Positions 41,243-49,536 of a stretch of DNA of 64,000 nucleotides are shown here, piece by piece (the first letter of the stretch is position 1; each line of letters opens with the position of its first letter). A model generated the notes under the pieces. The model was given only the letters and a program-made list of their open reading frames with translations. It had not been told where the DNA came from and did not search any database. The position numbers were made by a program, and so were the translations under genes. This DNA is from an uncultured Actinomyces sp. (lineage in GTDB: Bacteria; Actinomycetota; Actinomycetes; Actinomycetales; Actinomycetaceae): the NCBI GenBank assembly GCA_938028585.1, contig CALIZH010000382.1, forward strand, positions 1 to 64,000, in the 5' to 3' direction.

Positions 41243-42343
41243 ATGAGTACCGTTACCGGAATGCGTCGCTCGAATCGCTGGGTACAACGTGCCCTGTCGA
41301 TGCGAGACGTTGAAACCCGTGAGGTTGAAGGCGAAGCCGACATCAAGGTTCTTGTGGACACCTTGTATTTCACCAACCATGGACCAGCCTCTAACTACCG
41401 ACCCGTTCTCCATGTTCGTGGTCGTCTTGTTGGATTGGTTCCCTATGACTCACCCGAGATCGCCTACGGCGTGACCGAGGTGACTTTTGATCGGAACATG
41501 GATGGCGGTGACTCAACTGTCGATGCATTCTATGAATTCTCCGATGAGCAACTGGTCGCCCTTGTTCAGAAGGGTTTCTTCAACGAAGGTTTCGAACCCC
41601 CTGCCGATCTGCTCAACCAAGTGTGGCAGCTCCCGGCTCACTACAAGGGCATCGCAATTGCACCCCGAAACGAAACGGAAGCACCACTGGTGTTCCTTGA
41701 CGTTGTGGACCGAGACGGACTTGTCATTGACTCCGAGAACTCCGGTCTTGACCTTTCCGACTACTTCCCGGACTACCTCAGTGAGATTCGCTCTCGTGAG
41801 AGTGAAAACAGCCTGTCTGCGGATCGGAGCCTGGAACGTACTTCTGTCGTCAACGACATGTTCGCCGGTATGGATCTGTCTGAGTATGACGAGGACGGCT
41901 CAGAGGGTCGCACCAACGAGGCGGAAGGTGCGTCGATTTCTCAGGCTCTCAGCGGTGCATCTGTCACTACCTTGCCTGTCATGGAATCGCCTCTGTTCGA
42001 TGCGCTCATGCGCAACGCTCAAAACAAGGCAGCCGCCCAGGATGAGGCCGAGGTTGAAGCGGAAGAGACGCGCGAGGAAGAACCGAGCGCACAGAGCACC
42101 GAGAGCACACTGGACTCGACGTTCAAGTCTGTGCTCGGTGACTTTGTGGCCTCTCAGATTGCTGAGAACAGCCCTGTTGTCACCGAGGCTCTCAGCGATG
42201 ACTCGATCCGTGAAGACATCGAAGCGCGTCTTCGTGAGAAGATGCCTGTCGCGGATGAGAGCGACGAGAAGGATAAGGGCGCGGGAGACAAGACGATTGA
42301 CGCTCTTGACCTTGACATTGAAGACGAGGAACCCGAGTTCTAA
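41243..42343 (+). CDS. Acidic cytoplasmic transfer protein with EPEF tail
   Basis: 366 residues, unrecognised. A folded N-terminal domain (about 1-180) is followed by a long acidic, Ser/Glu-rich region and the C-terminal end DIEDEEPEF. The gene two steps downstream (44878-45426) ends EIENDEPEF, with an unrelated body. SSB in this window also ends acidic with a final Phe. The shared end may be a docking tag for a common partner or a secretion signal. GAGAGAA precedes the ATG. Confidence 0.55.
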   Translation: MSTVTGMRRSNRWVQRALSMRDVETREVEGEADIKVLVDTLYFTNHGPASNYRPVLHVRGRLVGLVPYDSPEIAYGVTEVTFDRNMDGGDSTVDAFYEFSDEQLVALVQKGFFNEGFEPPADLLNQVWQLPAHYKGIAIAPRNETEAPLVFLDVVDRDGLVIDSENSGLDLSDYFPDYLSEIRSRESENSLSADRSLERTSVVNDMFAGMDLSEYDEDGSEGRTNEAEGASISQALSGASVTTLPVMESPLFDALMRNAQNKAAAQDEAEVEAEETREEEPSAQSTESTLDSTFKSVLGDFVASQIAENSPVVTEALSDDSIREDIEARLREKMPVADESDEKDKGAGDKTIDALDLDIEDEEPEF

Positions 42344-42358
42344 GATGTCATCATGCGG

Positions 42359-42392
42359 CAGGGGCGGTGGGATTGCGCCGCCCCTGTCCTTA
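42359..42392 (+). terminator. Stem-loop before the relaxase gene
   Basis: CAGGGGCGG (42359-42367) pairs with CCGCCCCTG (42378-42386), followed by TCCTTAT. It may cause partial termination between two transfer genes. Confidence 0.6.
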
Positions 42393-42417
42393 TATTCAGA
42401 CGTTACAGAAAGGTTGA

Positions 42418-44742
42418 ATGGTGAGCCTTAAGAGCAGCATCGTTGTCGTCAACGAGTTCAGCGTGCCCACCCCAGGGTATGGTAAAGGCGGATCACGTGG
42501 TGGCACCCCCGGTACCTACGTCATGCGCTATATGGCTCGCAAAGGTGCAACCGAACCTGTGACGCCGATCCGCAAGCGCGATACAGAAGACTTTATCCTT
42601 CGTTACATGGCCCGTGAGAGTGCAACGGAGAAGGCTCATTCGCGTTATGAGGTTAAAGAGAGCGTGCTCCATGTCTCTGGGTTGGGCGGCGTCGCCTTTG
42701 GCTACGGCCAGCCCTCGCTCTCCGATGATGGTGTGAGACGAGCAAGCGCTGATATTCAACGTCTGTTCGACGAGGGGCACACGGTCATGAAAACCGTGTT
42801 GTCTTTTAGCCCCGAGTATCTGCAAGAAATGGGCGTGGTTCCCAAGGGTTTCTTGGTGAAGAATAAGGGTGATTACCGGGGCCATATCGACCAGATGCGC
42901 CTTCGCATGGCGATTATGCATGGACTGGAGCGTATGGGGCATCGTTTCGATGACCTGCGCTATGTGGGCGTGATCCAGGTGGACACCCTACATGTTCACT
43001 GCCACCTCGCAATGGTTGATGCCGGGCGCGGTCGGAGAGTGCGCACGGGTAAAGGCGTTCAGCAAAAAGGCAAGCTCACGAGCACTGATATCTCTGTTCT
43101 ACGCCGAGGCGTGGACTCGTGGTTAGACGAGAACCAGCACGTGGCTCATATGTCAAGTGCCGTGGGGTATGAACGACTCAATGTTGCAGCGTTTGTCAAG
43201 CGATGGGCGCACAAAAAGGTGCTCGAAGAGTCGCTCCCACAACTGCTGCTCGCGTGCTTGCCTGCCGATAAGACTCTGTGGCGTTACGGATCAAACCGAA
43301 GCGAGATGCGACGTGCCAATAGCGTTGCCACAGAGCTGGTGAGTGAGCTGCTCGAACAAGAAGGCTCACCGATGGCTTCTGCCATGCTCACTGTCGAGAC
43401 TTACGCTGGTCGCCGAGCACAGCGAGAGGGTCTCAGCGATGCAGCGCGCAAAGCGCTTGTGCAGCGTGGGTATCAGACCATTATGGAGCGAGGTGTCAAC
43501 GGTTTGTATCAAGTCCTTGCCTCGTTGCCACCAGAGATGACACACGTGCGCACGCCAACTTTGGACGCGATGAGCCAAGACGTGGAGACCCTGATGGCTG
43601 TTCATGCTCAGCAGATCAAGACGCGAGCTGGGGGCGTGAGCGCCGAGGACGATCTTGTGGGATTCTCATTGCGACTGCGCTCGTATGGAACGAGGCTGAG
43701 GGAGCATAACGCTCAGCGTGAGATGTGGCGTCAGCGTGCCTCAGAATGGGAGTCCGGCTTCCAAGCAGGAATCGTCTCGTCAACCTCTGAGCCTATGCAC
43801 AGGCTCTATCTCGAAGAGGAAGAGTACCACGCCCGATGCGTCGTCAAGTACCGCTCGCTGCTGGGGCCGCTTGCCACGGGAGTTGATGGTGAGAGCAGCG
43901 ATGAGGCGTGGAAAGAGGCGTTGTCTGCTGTCGATCAGGCACGCACGGGTGTTTTTGGTCTAGAGGGGCTGCTGGGGGATCGTTCCATCCCGAAGATGAA
44001 AGATGCGAATGAAGCTGAGCGCTTAGGGGTGGTCTCTCACGGCGTGAGCGGTGGACGTTTGCTGGTGGCCGGTGGCTCAGCAGGTCGTCAGACTTTGCGC
44101 CGTCGCCTAGAGAAGGCGCGTGAGACGCTCAAAACCCGTATGAACGATCTTGTGTCCACCCTGTCGGGTCAAGGTCTTGTCATCAAGGCTGTGGGCGATG
44201 AGGACTCGGATCAAAAGGATCAGACAGCAGGTGGCGAGAACACCCTCACTGTGGTGCAAGGGGAGCGCTGGACATTGTCTGAAACCAAGGGTATGGATCT
44301 TCACGACGTCAGATCGGACACGGTGGTGGATATGGCCCTGGGACGCCACACGGCTCAGGGCTTTGTTCAGTGGGCGCGCAGAAGGCAGCGTCTGGTTGAT
44401 GAGGCTCGAACCTACCTGGAGCAATCAGGACAGAGCACCATCGTTGATGCTGTGTTGCCCCTGGGTGACGTGCGCCGGATGAACAAGGTGGCTGATGATC
44501 TGGAGAAGCAGATGAGCGCTAAGAGCGGCGACCTGGTTCTCACGAGCGCGCTCAGCGATGTTGTTCCGATGAAGAAGAGGGTGCGTCGGAGTGCAACGGT
44601 CAGCTTTGACGAGGGTTTGGCTGGCATCGTTCGTGACAGTACATGGCGCGAGACAGCAGACTTGGTTCCTCAGATTGAGGCTGTTTTGGACACGCCTGAG
44701 AGTGACACCATGGATGCATCCGACGATATTGAACTCGGTTGA
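42418..44742 (+). CDS. MobL-type conjugative relaxase
   Basis: 774 residues. Relaxases nick the transfer origin and lead the strand into the recipient. The His cluster HVHCHL (His192, 194, 196) follows a beta strand (GVIQVDTLHVHC), as in HUH relaxases. The N-terminal Tyr motif YVMRYMAR (Tyr34, Tyr38) fits the MobL-type pattern; a second, nearly identical RYMARESATE occurs at 62-71, so the Tyr segment looks duplicated. The long C-terminal part (about 300-774) is helical. AAAGG precedes ATG-GTG. The nick site oriT was not located. Confidence 0.7.
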   Translation: MVSLKSSIVVVNEFSVPTPGYGKGGSRGGTPGTYVMRYMARKGATEPVTPIRKRDTEDFILRYMARESATEKAHSRYEVKESVLHVSGLGGVAFGYGQPSLSDDGVRRASADIQRLFDEGHTVMKTVLSFSPEYLQEMGVVPKGFLVKNKGDYRGHIDQMRLRMAIMHGLERMGHRFDDLRYVGVIQVDTLHVHCHLAMVDAGRGRRVRTGKGVQQKGKLTSTDISVLRRGVDSWLDENQHVAHMSSAVGYERLNVAAFVKRWAHKKVLEESLPQLLLACLPADKTLWRYGSNRSEMRRANSVATELVSELLEQEGSPMASAMLTVETYAGRRAQREGLSDAARKALVQRGYQTIMERGVNGLYQVLASLPPEMTHVRTPTLDAMSQDVETLMAVHAQQIKTRAGGVSAEDDLVGFSLRLRSYGTRLREHNAQREMWRQRASEWESGFQAGIVSSTSEPMHRLYLEEEEYHARCVVKYRSLLGPLATGVDGESSDEAWKEALSAVDQARTGVFGLEGLLGDRSIPKMKDANEAERLGVVSHGVSGGRLLVAGGSAGRQTLRRRLEKARETLKTRMNDLVSTLSGQGLVIKAVGDEDSDQKDQTAGGENTLTVVQGERWTLSETKGMDLHDVRSDTVVDMALGRHTAQGFVQWARRRQRLVDEARTYLEQSGQSTIVDAVLPLGDVRRMNKVADDLEKQMSAKSGDLVLTSALSDVVPMKKRVRRSATVSFDEGLAGIVRDSTWRETADLVPQIEAVLDTPESDTMDASDDIELG

Positions 44743-44750
44743 CGTTCTAC

Positions 44751-44780
44751 TTGACACTCAGTGTTTTCTCGTATTATGAT
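44751..44780 (+). promoter_or_regulatory. Strong promoter of the EPEF-tail gene 2
   Basis: TTGACA (44751-44756) and TATGAT (44775-44780), spacer 18 bp. This is the closest match to a housekeeping promoter in the window. Confidence 0.75.
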
Positions 44781-44783
44781 GAA

Positions 44784-44846
44784 AGAGCGTTGCACGGGAG
44801 GGACCCGTGTATATGAGAGGGCTGATTAACCCTCGACTGACGCTCT
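44784..44846 (+). promoter_or_regulatory. Structured 5' leader with three-way junction
   Basis: A 7-bp closing stem AGAGCGT (44784-44790) with ACGCTCT (44840-44846) encloses two hairpins: CACGGG/CCCGTG (44793-44809, 6 bp) and GAGGG/CCCTC (44817-44834, 5 bp). Starting almost at the transcription start, this 63-base element resembles a small riboswitch or protein-binding leader. The ribosome binding site lies about 20 bases behind it. Confidence 0.6.
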
Positions 44847-44877
44847 GCGGAGCGGGATTAGGAAGGAGAGTGGCGCA

Positions 44878-45426
44878 ATGGCTATTCTACGTGGTAAGGG
44901 TTCGATGAGTGGTGTCGAGCTGGTGGTTGTCGAATACCCCAACGCACACTCAAAGGCTGGCGATCGTTTCTTCCTGGATGCACAGGTGCGTCCTGTTGAG
45001 GGTGTTGCACCCCAGCAAGTTCCTCACCTGGTGTCGAAGAAGCGTGAATTGGATGGTCGAACGGTGTATGATCACCAGGCCGGTTACAGTGTGTCTCAGC
45101 GAGATGCTATTGTTGCTGCGGCTGGCGATAACTTCGTTCAGATGCCTGAGCGTGACGGTCATCCGGGACCTCGCGTTTACGCGGTGAAGGCAGACGTGAT
45201 GCCTGCATCCGGTAAGCAGACTGGTCTTGTTATCAACACGAAGACTCTTGAGCCTTCGGAGTTGGCGATCGACGATAAGATCTTCGATGAGCTGCGTGCA
45301 GCTTCGAAGGCAGCTAAGGAAGCTAATGAAGCTCGCAAGGCTGCTCAGAAGGATGCCGAAGCCGAGGTTAGCGCCGAGGCACAGGTCGAAGAGGTCGAGA
45401 TCGAGAACGACGAACCGGAGTTCTGA
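44878..45426 (+). CDS. Small transfer-region protein with EPEF tail
   Basis: 182 residues, unrecognised. The N-terminal 125 residues look like a compact beta-rich domain (GVELVVVEYPNAHS, DRFFLDAQVRPVEG, YAVKADVMPASG). A charged Ala/Glu/Lys helix (about 140-170) leads to the end ENDEPEF, matching the tail of 41243-42343. GAAGGAGAG precedes the ATG. The size, a beta domain plus acidic Phe-ended tip, is reminiscent of an SSB, but no OB motif is clear. It has the strongest promoter in the window and a structured leader, so it is probably abundant. Confidence 0.5.
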   Translation: MAILRGKGSMSGVELVVVEYPNAHSKAGDRFFLDAQVRPVEGVAPQQVPHLVSKKRELDGRTVYDHQAGYSVSQRDAIVAAAGDNFVQMPERDGHPGPRVYAVKADVMPASGKQTGLVINTKTLEPSELAIDDKIFDELRAASKAAKEANEARKAAQKDAEAEVSAEAQVEEVEIENDEPEF

Positions 45427-45452
45427 TCGTTTGGTAGGTTTACACCTCCCTT

Positions 45453-45489
45453 TACCCCTGCTGGAGAAATCTGGCAGGGGTAATTTTTA
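45453..45489 (+). terminator. Terminator after EPEF-tail gene 2
   Basis: TACCCCTGC (45453-45461) pairs with GCAGGGGTA (45474-45482), followed by ATTTTTATT. Confidence 0.8.
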
Positions 45490-45507
45490 TTAGCAGCCAG
45501 ATTGTGC

Positions 45508-45526
45508 TAGAATGTTGGTATACCAA
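45508..45526 (+). promoter_or_regulatory. Promoter with perfect TTGGTATACCAA operator
   Basis: TGCTAGAAT, with -10 TAGAAT at 45508-45513, followed at 45515-45526 by the perfect 12-bp palindrome TTGGTATACCAA, the best copy of the recurring operator. The transcription start must lie behind the in-frame ATG at 45512, which supports the GTG start at 45554. Confidence 0.7.
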
Positions 45527-45553
45527 GTTAATCGATTGGAACGGAGAGTTAAT

Positions 45554-48500
45554 GTGTTCGACAATGATCGTCTGAATGAGGCTTATCCCATGCTGCGAGA
45601 TTTTGCGTCTCGTCTGGGCAAACCCGCGCGTGAAGTTGTGGGCCGTGAAAAGGAGAAGGTCTCATTGATGAGTGCTCTGGCTCGCCCCGAGATGTGTAAC
45701 GCGATTCTGCTTGCCCCGCCAGGCACCGGCAAGGCTCATCCAAACGATGAGCTGATTCCGGTTGCAGATGAGCGTGGCTATGTTCGCATCGGGATGCTTA
45801 AGGTGGGGGATCGTGTCTTTGACGAACACGGAGATCCTGTCACTGTCACAGGCGTGTTCCCACAGGGGATGTTGCGCGAGTATGTCGTTGTGGTCAGTGA
45901 GGTCAATGATGGCTGGGCTGTGCATTGTAACGATGAGCACCTGTGGACGGTGCGCCGCGATGGTGGTCAGTGGCAAACATTAACGTTGCGCGAGATCATG
46001 GACCAAGGTCTCTATGATGCTCGTGGGGGTCTTGTGTGGGAGCTGCCTGCGTCTGGAGCACTGGTGCGACAAAGCCGTCTGCTCCCGGTTGATCCGTACG
46101 TGTGCGGAGCGTTCCTCGGCTGGGGCGTGCGCATCGACGAGCGCGGGTACGTCAGTATGCCGAACGAGGCCCCTGATGAGGTGTTTGCTGCGATTGAAGA
46201 ACGCATGGGATGGACACGTCAGAAGGAGACGTCTCGGTCGATCTTTATCCACGAGGGAACGGGTAAGCGCGTCGAAGGTTCACAGGTGATGACGCATCCG
46301 GCATTCACGAGCTTGATCGTTAAAGGTGAGAAGGAGCGTCGCATTCCTCGTCCGTACATGACGGGTAGCATTCACGATCGACAAGAGATGGCCCGTGCGT
46401 TGCGTGAGAGTGTGTCGTATCGAGTGACTCATACGTCTAAGGGATCAGCTCTGAGTGCATTAGAAGCCTTGGTATCTGACCCGTGGGCTGTCGATCATGA
46501 CCTAGCAGAGCTGGAGCGATCCTTTGAGACAAGCGGAGAAATGATCTCGTTCGCGTCCGACATTGGTCGCGATGTCGAGATGACGTGCATCATGGTGGAC
46601 TCGGATACCCACTTGTACCAGGTGGGCCGGGGTCACGTGGTTACGCACAACACTGTGCTCGTGCAGTCGTGTATGGAAGATGATCCGGCTCGTATTTACC
46701 TTGAAGTCGATATGGCGAAGATGATCTCTGACCTGTCGAACCCAGAGGAAATGGCAGCACGTCTCAAGGCATTGTTCGATGAGGCAGAAGCGTTCTCTAA
46801 GGCCGAGGGTCGGGAAGTCGTGCTGTTTATCGATGAGTTCCACCAGGTGGTCCAGCTTTCCGCTGCCGCCGTGGAAGCACTCAAGCCTTTGCTCGCGGCT
46901 TCTGGATCGCGTGGGATCAAGGTTATTGCAGCAACGACCTATGACGAGTTCGATGCTCATATTGCCTCGAACCTGCCTCTGGTTGAACGCCTGGCGCGTA
47001 TCAACATCCCTCAGACGAATCGAAGGGTGACCATTGAGATTCTCAAGGCCATGGCACAAAAGTATGGCGTGGACCAGGGCATGATCAGTGAGTCGCTCTA
47101 CGAGCAGATCTTTGACTACACGAATCGCTACGTGCCTGCCTCCGTGCAGCCACGTAAGTCGATCCGTGTGCTCGATGCCATGGTGGGTCGCCACAGGTAC
47201 CTGGGCGAGCCTATGGACAAGAAGCTGCTCGCAACAGTGTTGAAAGTCGAGTTCGGTGTCGAAGTTGAGATTAACGTCGATGCCACGGCCATTAAAGCCG
47301 AGCTGGACAAGCGCGTCTTTAGCCAAGACTTTGCCACGACGTCGATTGCACGGCGTTTGCAGCTGTGCGTGGCCGGGTTGAATGACCCGGATAAGCCCCA
47401 AGCATCGCTGTTGTTCACTGGGGCGACTGGTGTCGGGAAGCTGGTCACCGATTCGACTCGTGTACCGGTCTTTTCTGAGGACGGTTCTGTGGCGTGGAAA
47501 CGTCACGGTGATTTAGTTCCTGGCGATCGCGTGTTTGCTCGCGATGGCTCACCGGAAGAGGTTATTGCTGTGTTCCCTCAAGGGAAGCAGGACATCTATC
47601 GTGTTCATACGTGGGATGGTCGTCACCTTGATGTTGGCGGACCTCATCTGTGGGGTGTGTATACGGCTAAGATGCGCTCGAATAAACACAAGGGTAAAGA
47701 CGTTCAGCCCCGCGTTATGACGACATTGGAAATGTTGGAAGCTGGTGTTGTGCGCACCTACTCTCATCAGAGTAAAACGATGGAGCACGTGAAGTTTTTT
47801 ATTCCGATGAATGATGCCGTGCAGCGGCCTGAAGCTGTTTTGCCGGTAGACCCGTATGTGGTCGGAGTGTTCATCGGGAATGGGGGTTTGACTCAAAACC
47901 CGTTGACGCTATCCTCGGATGATGCTGCTGTTGTACGTCGTGTTAGTGAGACTCTTGGCTATAAGTTTAAGAAAGCGAGTGCGCATAATTACAATTGGGT
48001 TTTCAAGACTGGCGAGAAGTTCGGTAAGAATGACAAGTTAGTCCAGACGGCAGATTTGTTCATAGAACTTCCTGAATTGGTAGGGGTGTACTCTGCGGAG
48101 CGTCGTATTCCGCGACAGTATATGACGGCTTCTATCGAACAGCGTTGGGAGTTGGTACGCGGGCTTTTTGATACTGATGGGTCGATCACCAATTCTACTG
48201 ATCGATACAATATTTCGTATTCGACATTTTCTCAGGGTTTGGCTGAGGATGTGCGCGAGTTGTTGTTCTCGCTTGGTGTATCCAACACCGTAAAGGTATT
48301 TACTCGAACCAGAGACGATGGTCGTGTGTTAGTGGAATATACGGTTCGCGTTAAATCAGGAAATGATGACAAGGCTCGATTCTTCTGGTTGGAACGCAAG
48401 CGTGCCATCGCTGAGGAAGCAAAGGTCGCAACCAAGGGTCGTCAGCGTGTGAAGAAGTTCGATATGATCGGTATTACCAAGATTGAGAAACTCCCGTACC

Positions 48501-49384
48501 AAGAGTCTGCTTCATGTATCTACGTCGATAACGATGAGCACCTGTACCAAGCCGGTGATTTCATCGTCACGCACAACACTGAGATCACCAAGCAGCTCGC
48601 AAAGATTCTTTTTGGTGACGACCAACGTCACCTCATCCGTTTCGACATGTCGGAATGGGGCCGAGATGACAGCGTTGATCTTTTCCGTGAAGAACTCGCT
48701 CGCCAGGTGTGGGCAACGAGCCACTGCGTGCTGCTTTTTGACGAGATCGAGAAGGCGTCACCGCTCGTTGTACGCCTGTTGCTTCAAGTGCTCGATGATG
48801 GTCGTTTGTCTGATAAAGATGGACGCCAGGTGTCGTTCCTGAACACGTACATCGTGCTGACCACAAACGCTGGCAGCGAGATCTACCGCACCATTGGTGA
48901 ATACAACGCCGATGACCACGGGAGCGAAGAGACGATGCGAGACTACGAGAAGATCATCGAGACCTCGATCAAAAGTGAAGACGGTGGAAAGTTCCCACCC
49001 GAACTCTTGGGCCGTATCGATGCGATTGTCCCGTTCCAGCCTCTGTCGCGTGCCACGCTGCGTAAGATCATGACGAAGAAGCTCGCCGAAATGATCACAG
49101 ACGTCAAGCGTAAGCACGGCATCCATGTCACCGTCGATGGACGTGTGTTGAACTTCCTTGTTGAAGATGAGGCGCGAAGTGACTCGGATTCTGGTGGTGC
49201 TCGTGATATGGTGCGACGAATGCAACGGTTTGTGACAACCGAGATCGCCGCGTTTATCAACGAACACCCGCATGAACGCAATATTGCCGTCAGAATTGAA
49301 GGCACATTGCGTAGTGAAGACGTGTCGATCTTGAAGTCGGATGCGCGTGTTGTGGTCCAACCTTATGATGCTGTTCTCGCGTAA
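45554..49384 (+). CDS. Compact ClpB/ClpA-like AAA+ ATPase precursor with two inteins
   Basis: 1276 residues as translated, 591 after removal of two inteins. The exteins (1-60, 367-629, 1009-1276) form two AAA+ domains: D1 with Walker A PPGTGK|T and Walker B VLFIDEFH; D2 with GATGVGK|T, Walker B VLLFDEIEKAS and the ClpB-type LTTNAG sensor. The ClpB N-domain and most or all of the M-domain are absent. Clp-type enzymes unfold proteins; in a transfer operon it might power secretion, remodel the relaxosome, or clear plasmid proteins. GTG start behind GGAGA. Both inteins sit between Lys and Thr of Walker A, so no active ATPase exists before splicing. Confidence 0.85.
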   Translation: MFDNDRLNEAYPMLRDFASRLGKPAREVVGREKEKVSLMSALARPEMCNAILLAPPGTGKAHPNDELIPVADERGYVRIGMLKVGDRVFDEHGDPVTVTGVFPQGMLREYVVVVSEVNDGWAVHCNDEHLWTVRRDGGQWQTLTLREIMDQGLYDARGGLVWELPASGALVRQSRLLPVDPYVCGAFLGWGVRIDERGYVSMPNEAPDEVFAAIEERMGWTRQKETSRSIFIHEGTGKRVEGSQVMTHPAFTSLIVKGEKERRIPRPYMTGSIHDRQEMARALRESVSYRVTHTSKGSALSALEALVSDPWAVDHDLAELERSFETSGEMISFASDIGRDVEMTCIMVDSDTHLYQVGRGHVVTHNTVLVQSCMEDDPARIYLEVDMAKMISDLSNPEEMAARLKALFDEAEAFSKAEGREVVLFIDEFHQVVQLSAAAVEALKPLLAASGSRGIKVIAATTYDEFDAHIASNLPLVERLARINIPQTNRRVTIEILKAMAQKYGVDQGMISESLYEQIFDYTNRYVPASVQPRKSIRVLDAMVGRHRYLGEPMDKKLLATVLKVEFGVEVEINVDATAIKAELDKRVFSQDFATTSIARRLQLCVAGLNDPDKPQASLLFTGATGVGKLVTDSTRVPVFSEDGSVAWKRHGDLVPGDRVFARDGSPEEVIAVFPQGKQDIYRVHTWDGRHLDVGGPHLWGVYTAKMRSNKHKGKDVQPRVMTTLEMLEAGVVRTYSHQSKTMEHVKFFIPMNDAVQRPEAVLPVDPYVVGVFIGNGGLTQNPLTLSSDDAAVVRRVSETLGYKFKKASAHNYNWVFKTGEKFGKNDKLVQTADLFIELPELVGVYSAERRIPRQYMTASIEQRWELVRGLFDTDGSITNSTDRYNISYSTFSQGLAEDVRELLFSLGVSNTVKVFTRTRDDGRVLVEYTVRVKSGNDDKARFFWLERKRAIAEEAKVATKGRQRVKKFDMIGITKIEKLPYQESASCIYVDNDEHLYQAGDFIVTHNTEITKQLAKILFGDDQRHLIRFDMSEWGRDDSVDLFREELARQVWATSHCVLLFDEIEKASPLVVRLLLQVLDDGRLSDKDGRQVSFLNTYIVLTTNAGSEIYRTIGEYNADDHGSEETMRDYEKIIETSIKSEDGGKFPPELLGRIDAIVPFQPLSRATLRKIMTKKLAEMITDVKRKHGIHVTVDGRVLNFLVEDEARSDSDSGGARDMVRRMQRFVTTEIAAFINEHPHERNIAVRIEGTLRSEDVSILKSDARVVVQPYDAVLA
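45734..46651 (+). other. Intein 1 (class 3 type) in the D1 Walker A motif
   Basis: 306 residues. It starts with Ala instead of Cys/Ser and ends THN before extein Thr. It carries the triplet that defines class 3 inteins: Trp (intein 71, in HLWTV), Cys (285, in TCIMVD at block F) and Thr (304, before the final His-Asn). The central part keeps VCGAFLGWG where a LAGLIDADG motif would be, without the acidic residue, and no second motif is clear, so its endonuclease is probably dead. Confidence 0.8.
47441..48577 (+). other. Intein 2 (class 3 type) in the D2 Walker A motif, with LAGLIDADG domain
   Basis: 379 residues, starting with Leu and ending THN before extein Thr. The class 3 triplet is present: Trp at 71 (HLWGV), Cys at 359 (SCIYVD), Thr at 377. 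The homing domain has VVGVFIGNGGL (first motif with Asn in place of the catalytic Asp, precursor residue 776) and LVRGLFDTDGSI (intact second motif). Nuclease activity is uncertain. Base composition here is slightly more A/T-rich than in the exteins. Confidence 0.8.
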
Positions 49385-49430
49385 TAGTGCGAATATGCTC
49401 GTATATCAACATTGGTGCATAAAATTGTGA

Positions 49431-49446
49431 TATGCTGATACACGAG
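49431..49446 (+). promoter_or_regulatory. Promoter with overlapping operator-type site
   Basis: TGATATGCT, with -10 TATGCT at 49431-49436, overlaps CTGATACACGAG (49435-49446), almost the same as the site at 39187-39198. Confidence 0.55.
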
Positions 49447-49461
49447 TGTAAACCTCGCGAT

Positions 49462-49502
49462 GCCGGTACCATTCATTACCGTGGTGGGGTGGTGGTACCG
49501 GC
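49462..49502 (+). promoter_or_regulatory. 10-bp hairpin in the leader of the coiled-coil gene
   Basis: GCCGGTACCA (49462-49471) pairs perfectly with TGGTACCGGC (49493-49502). It lies in the 5' leader about 25 bases before GAAAGGA. There is no T tract, so it is more likely an RNA control or stability element than a terminator. Confidence 0.5.
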
Positions 49503-49536
49503 TCCATCACCCATTTGATCAAACGAAAGGATTTCA

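Noticed and set aside
45554..49384. A novel 1276-residue AAA+ protein with insert domains
   Set aside because: The inserts begin and end at intein splice junctions with the class 3 residue set, and removing them restores both P-loops.
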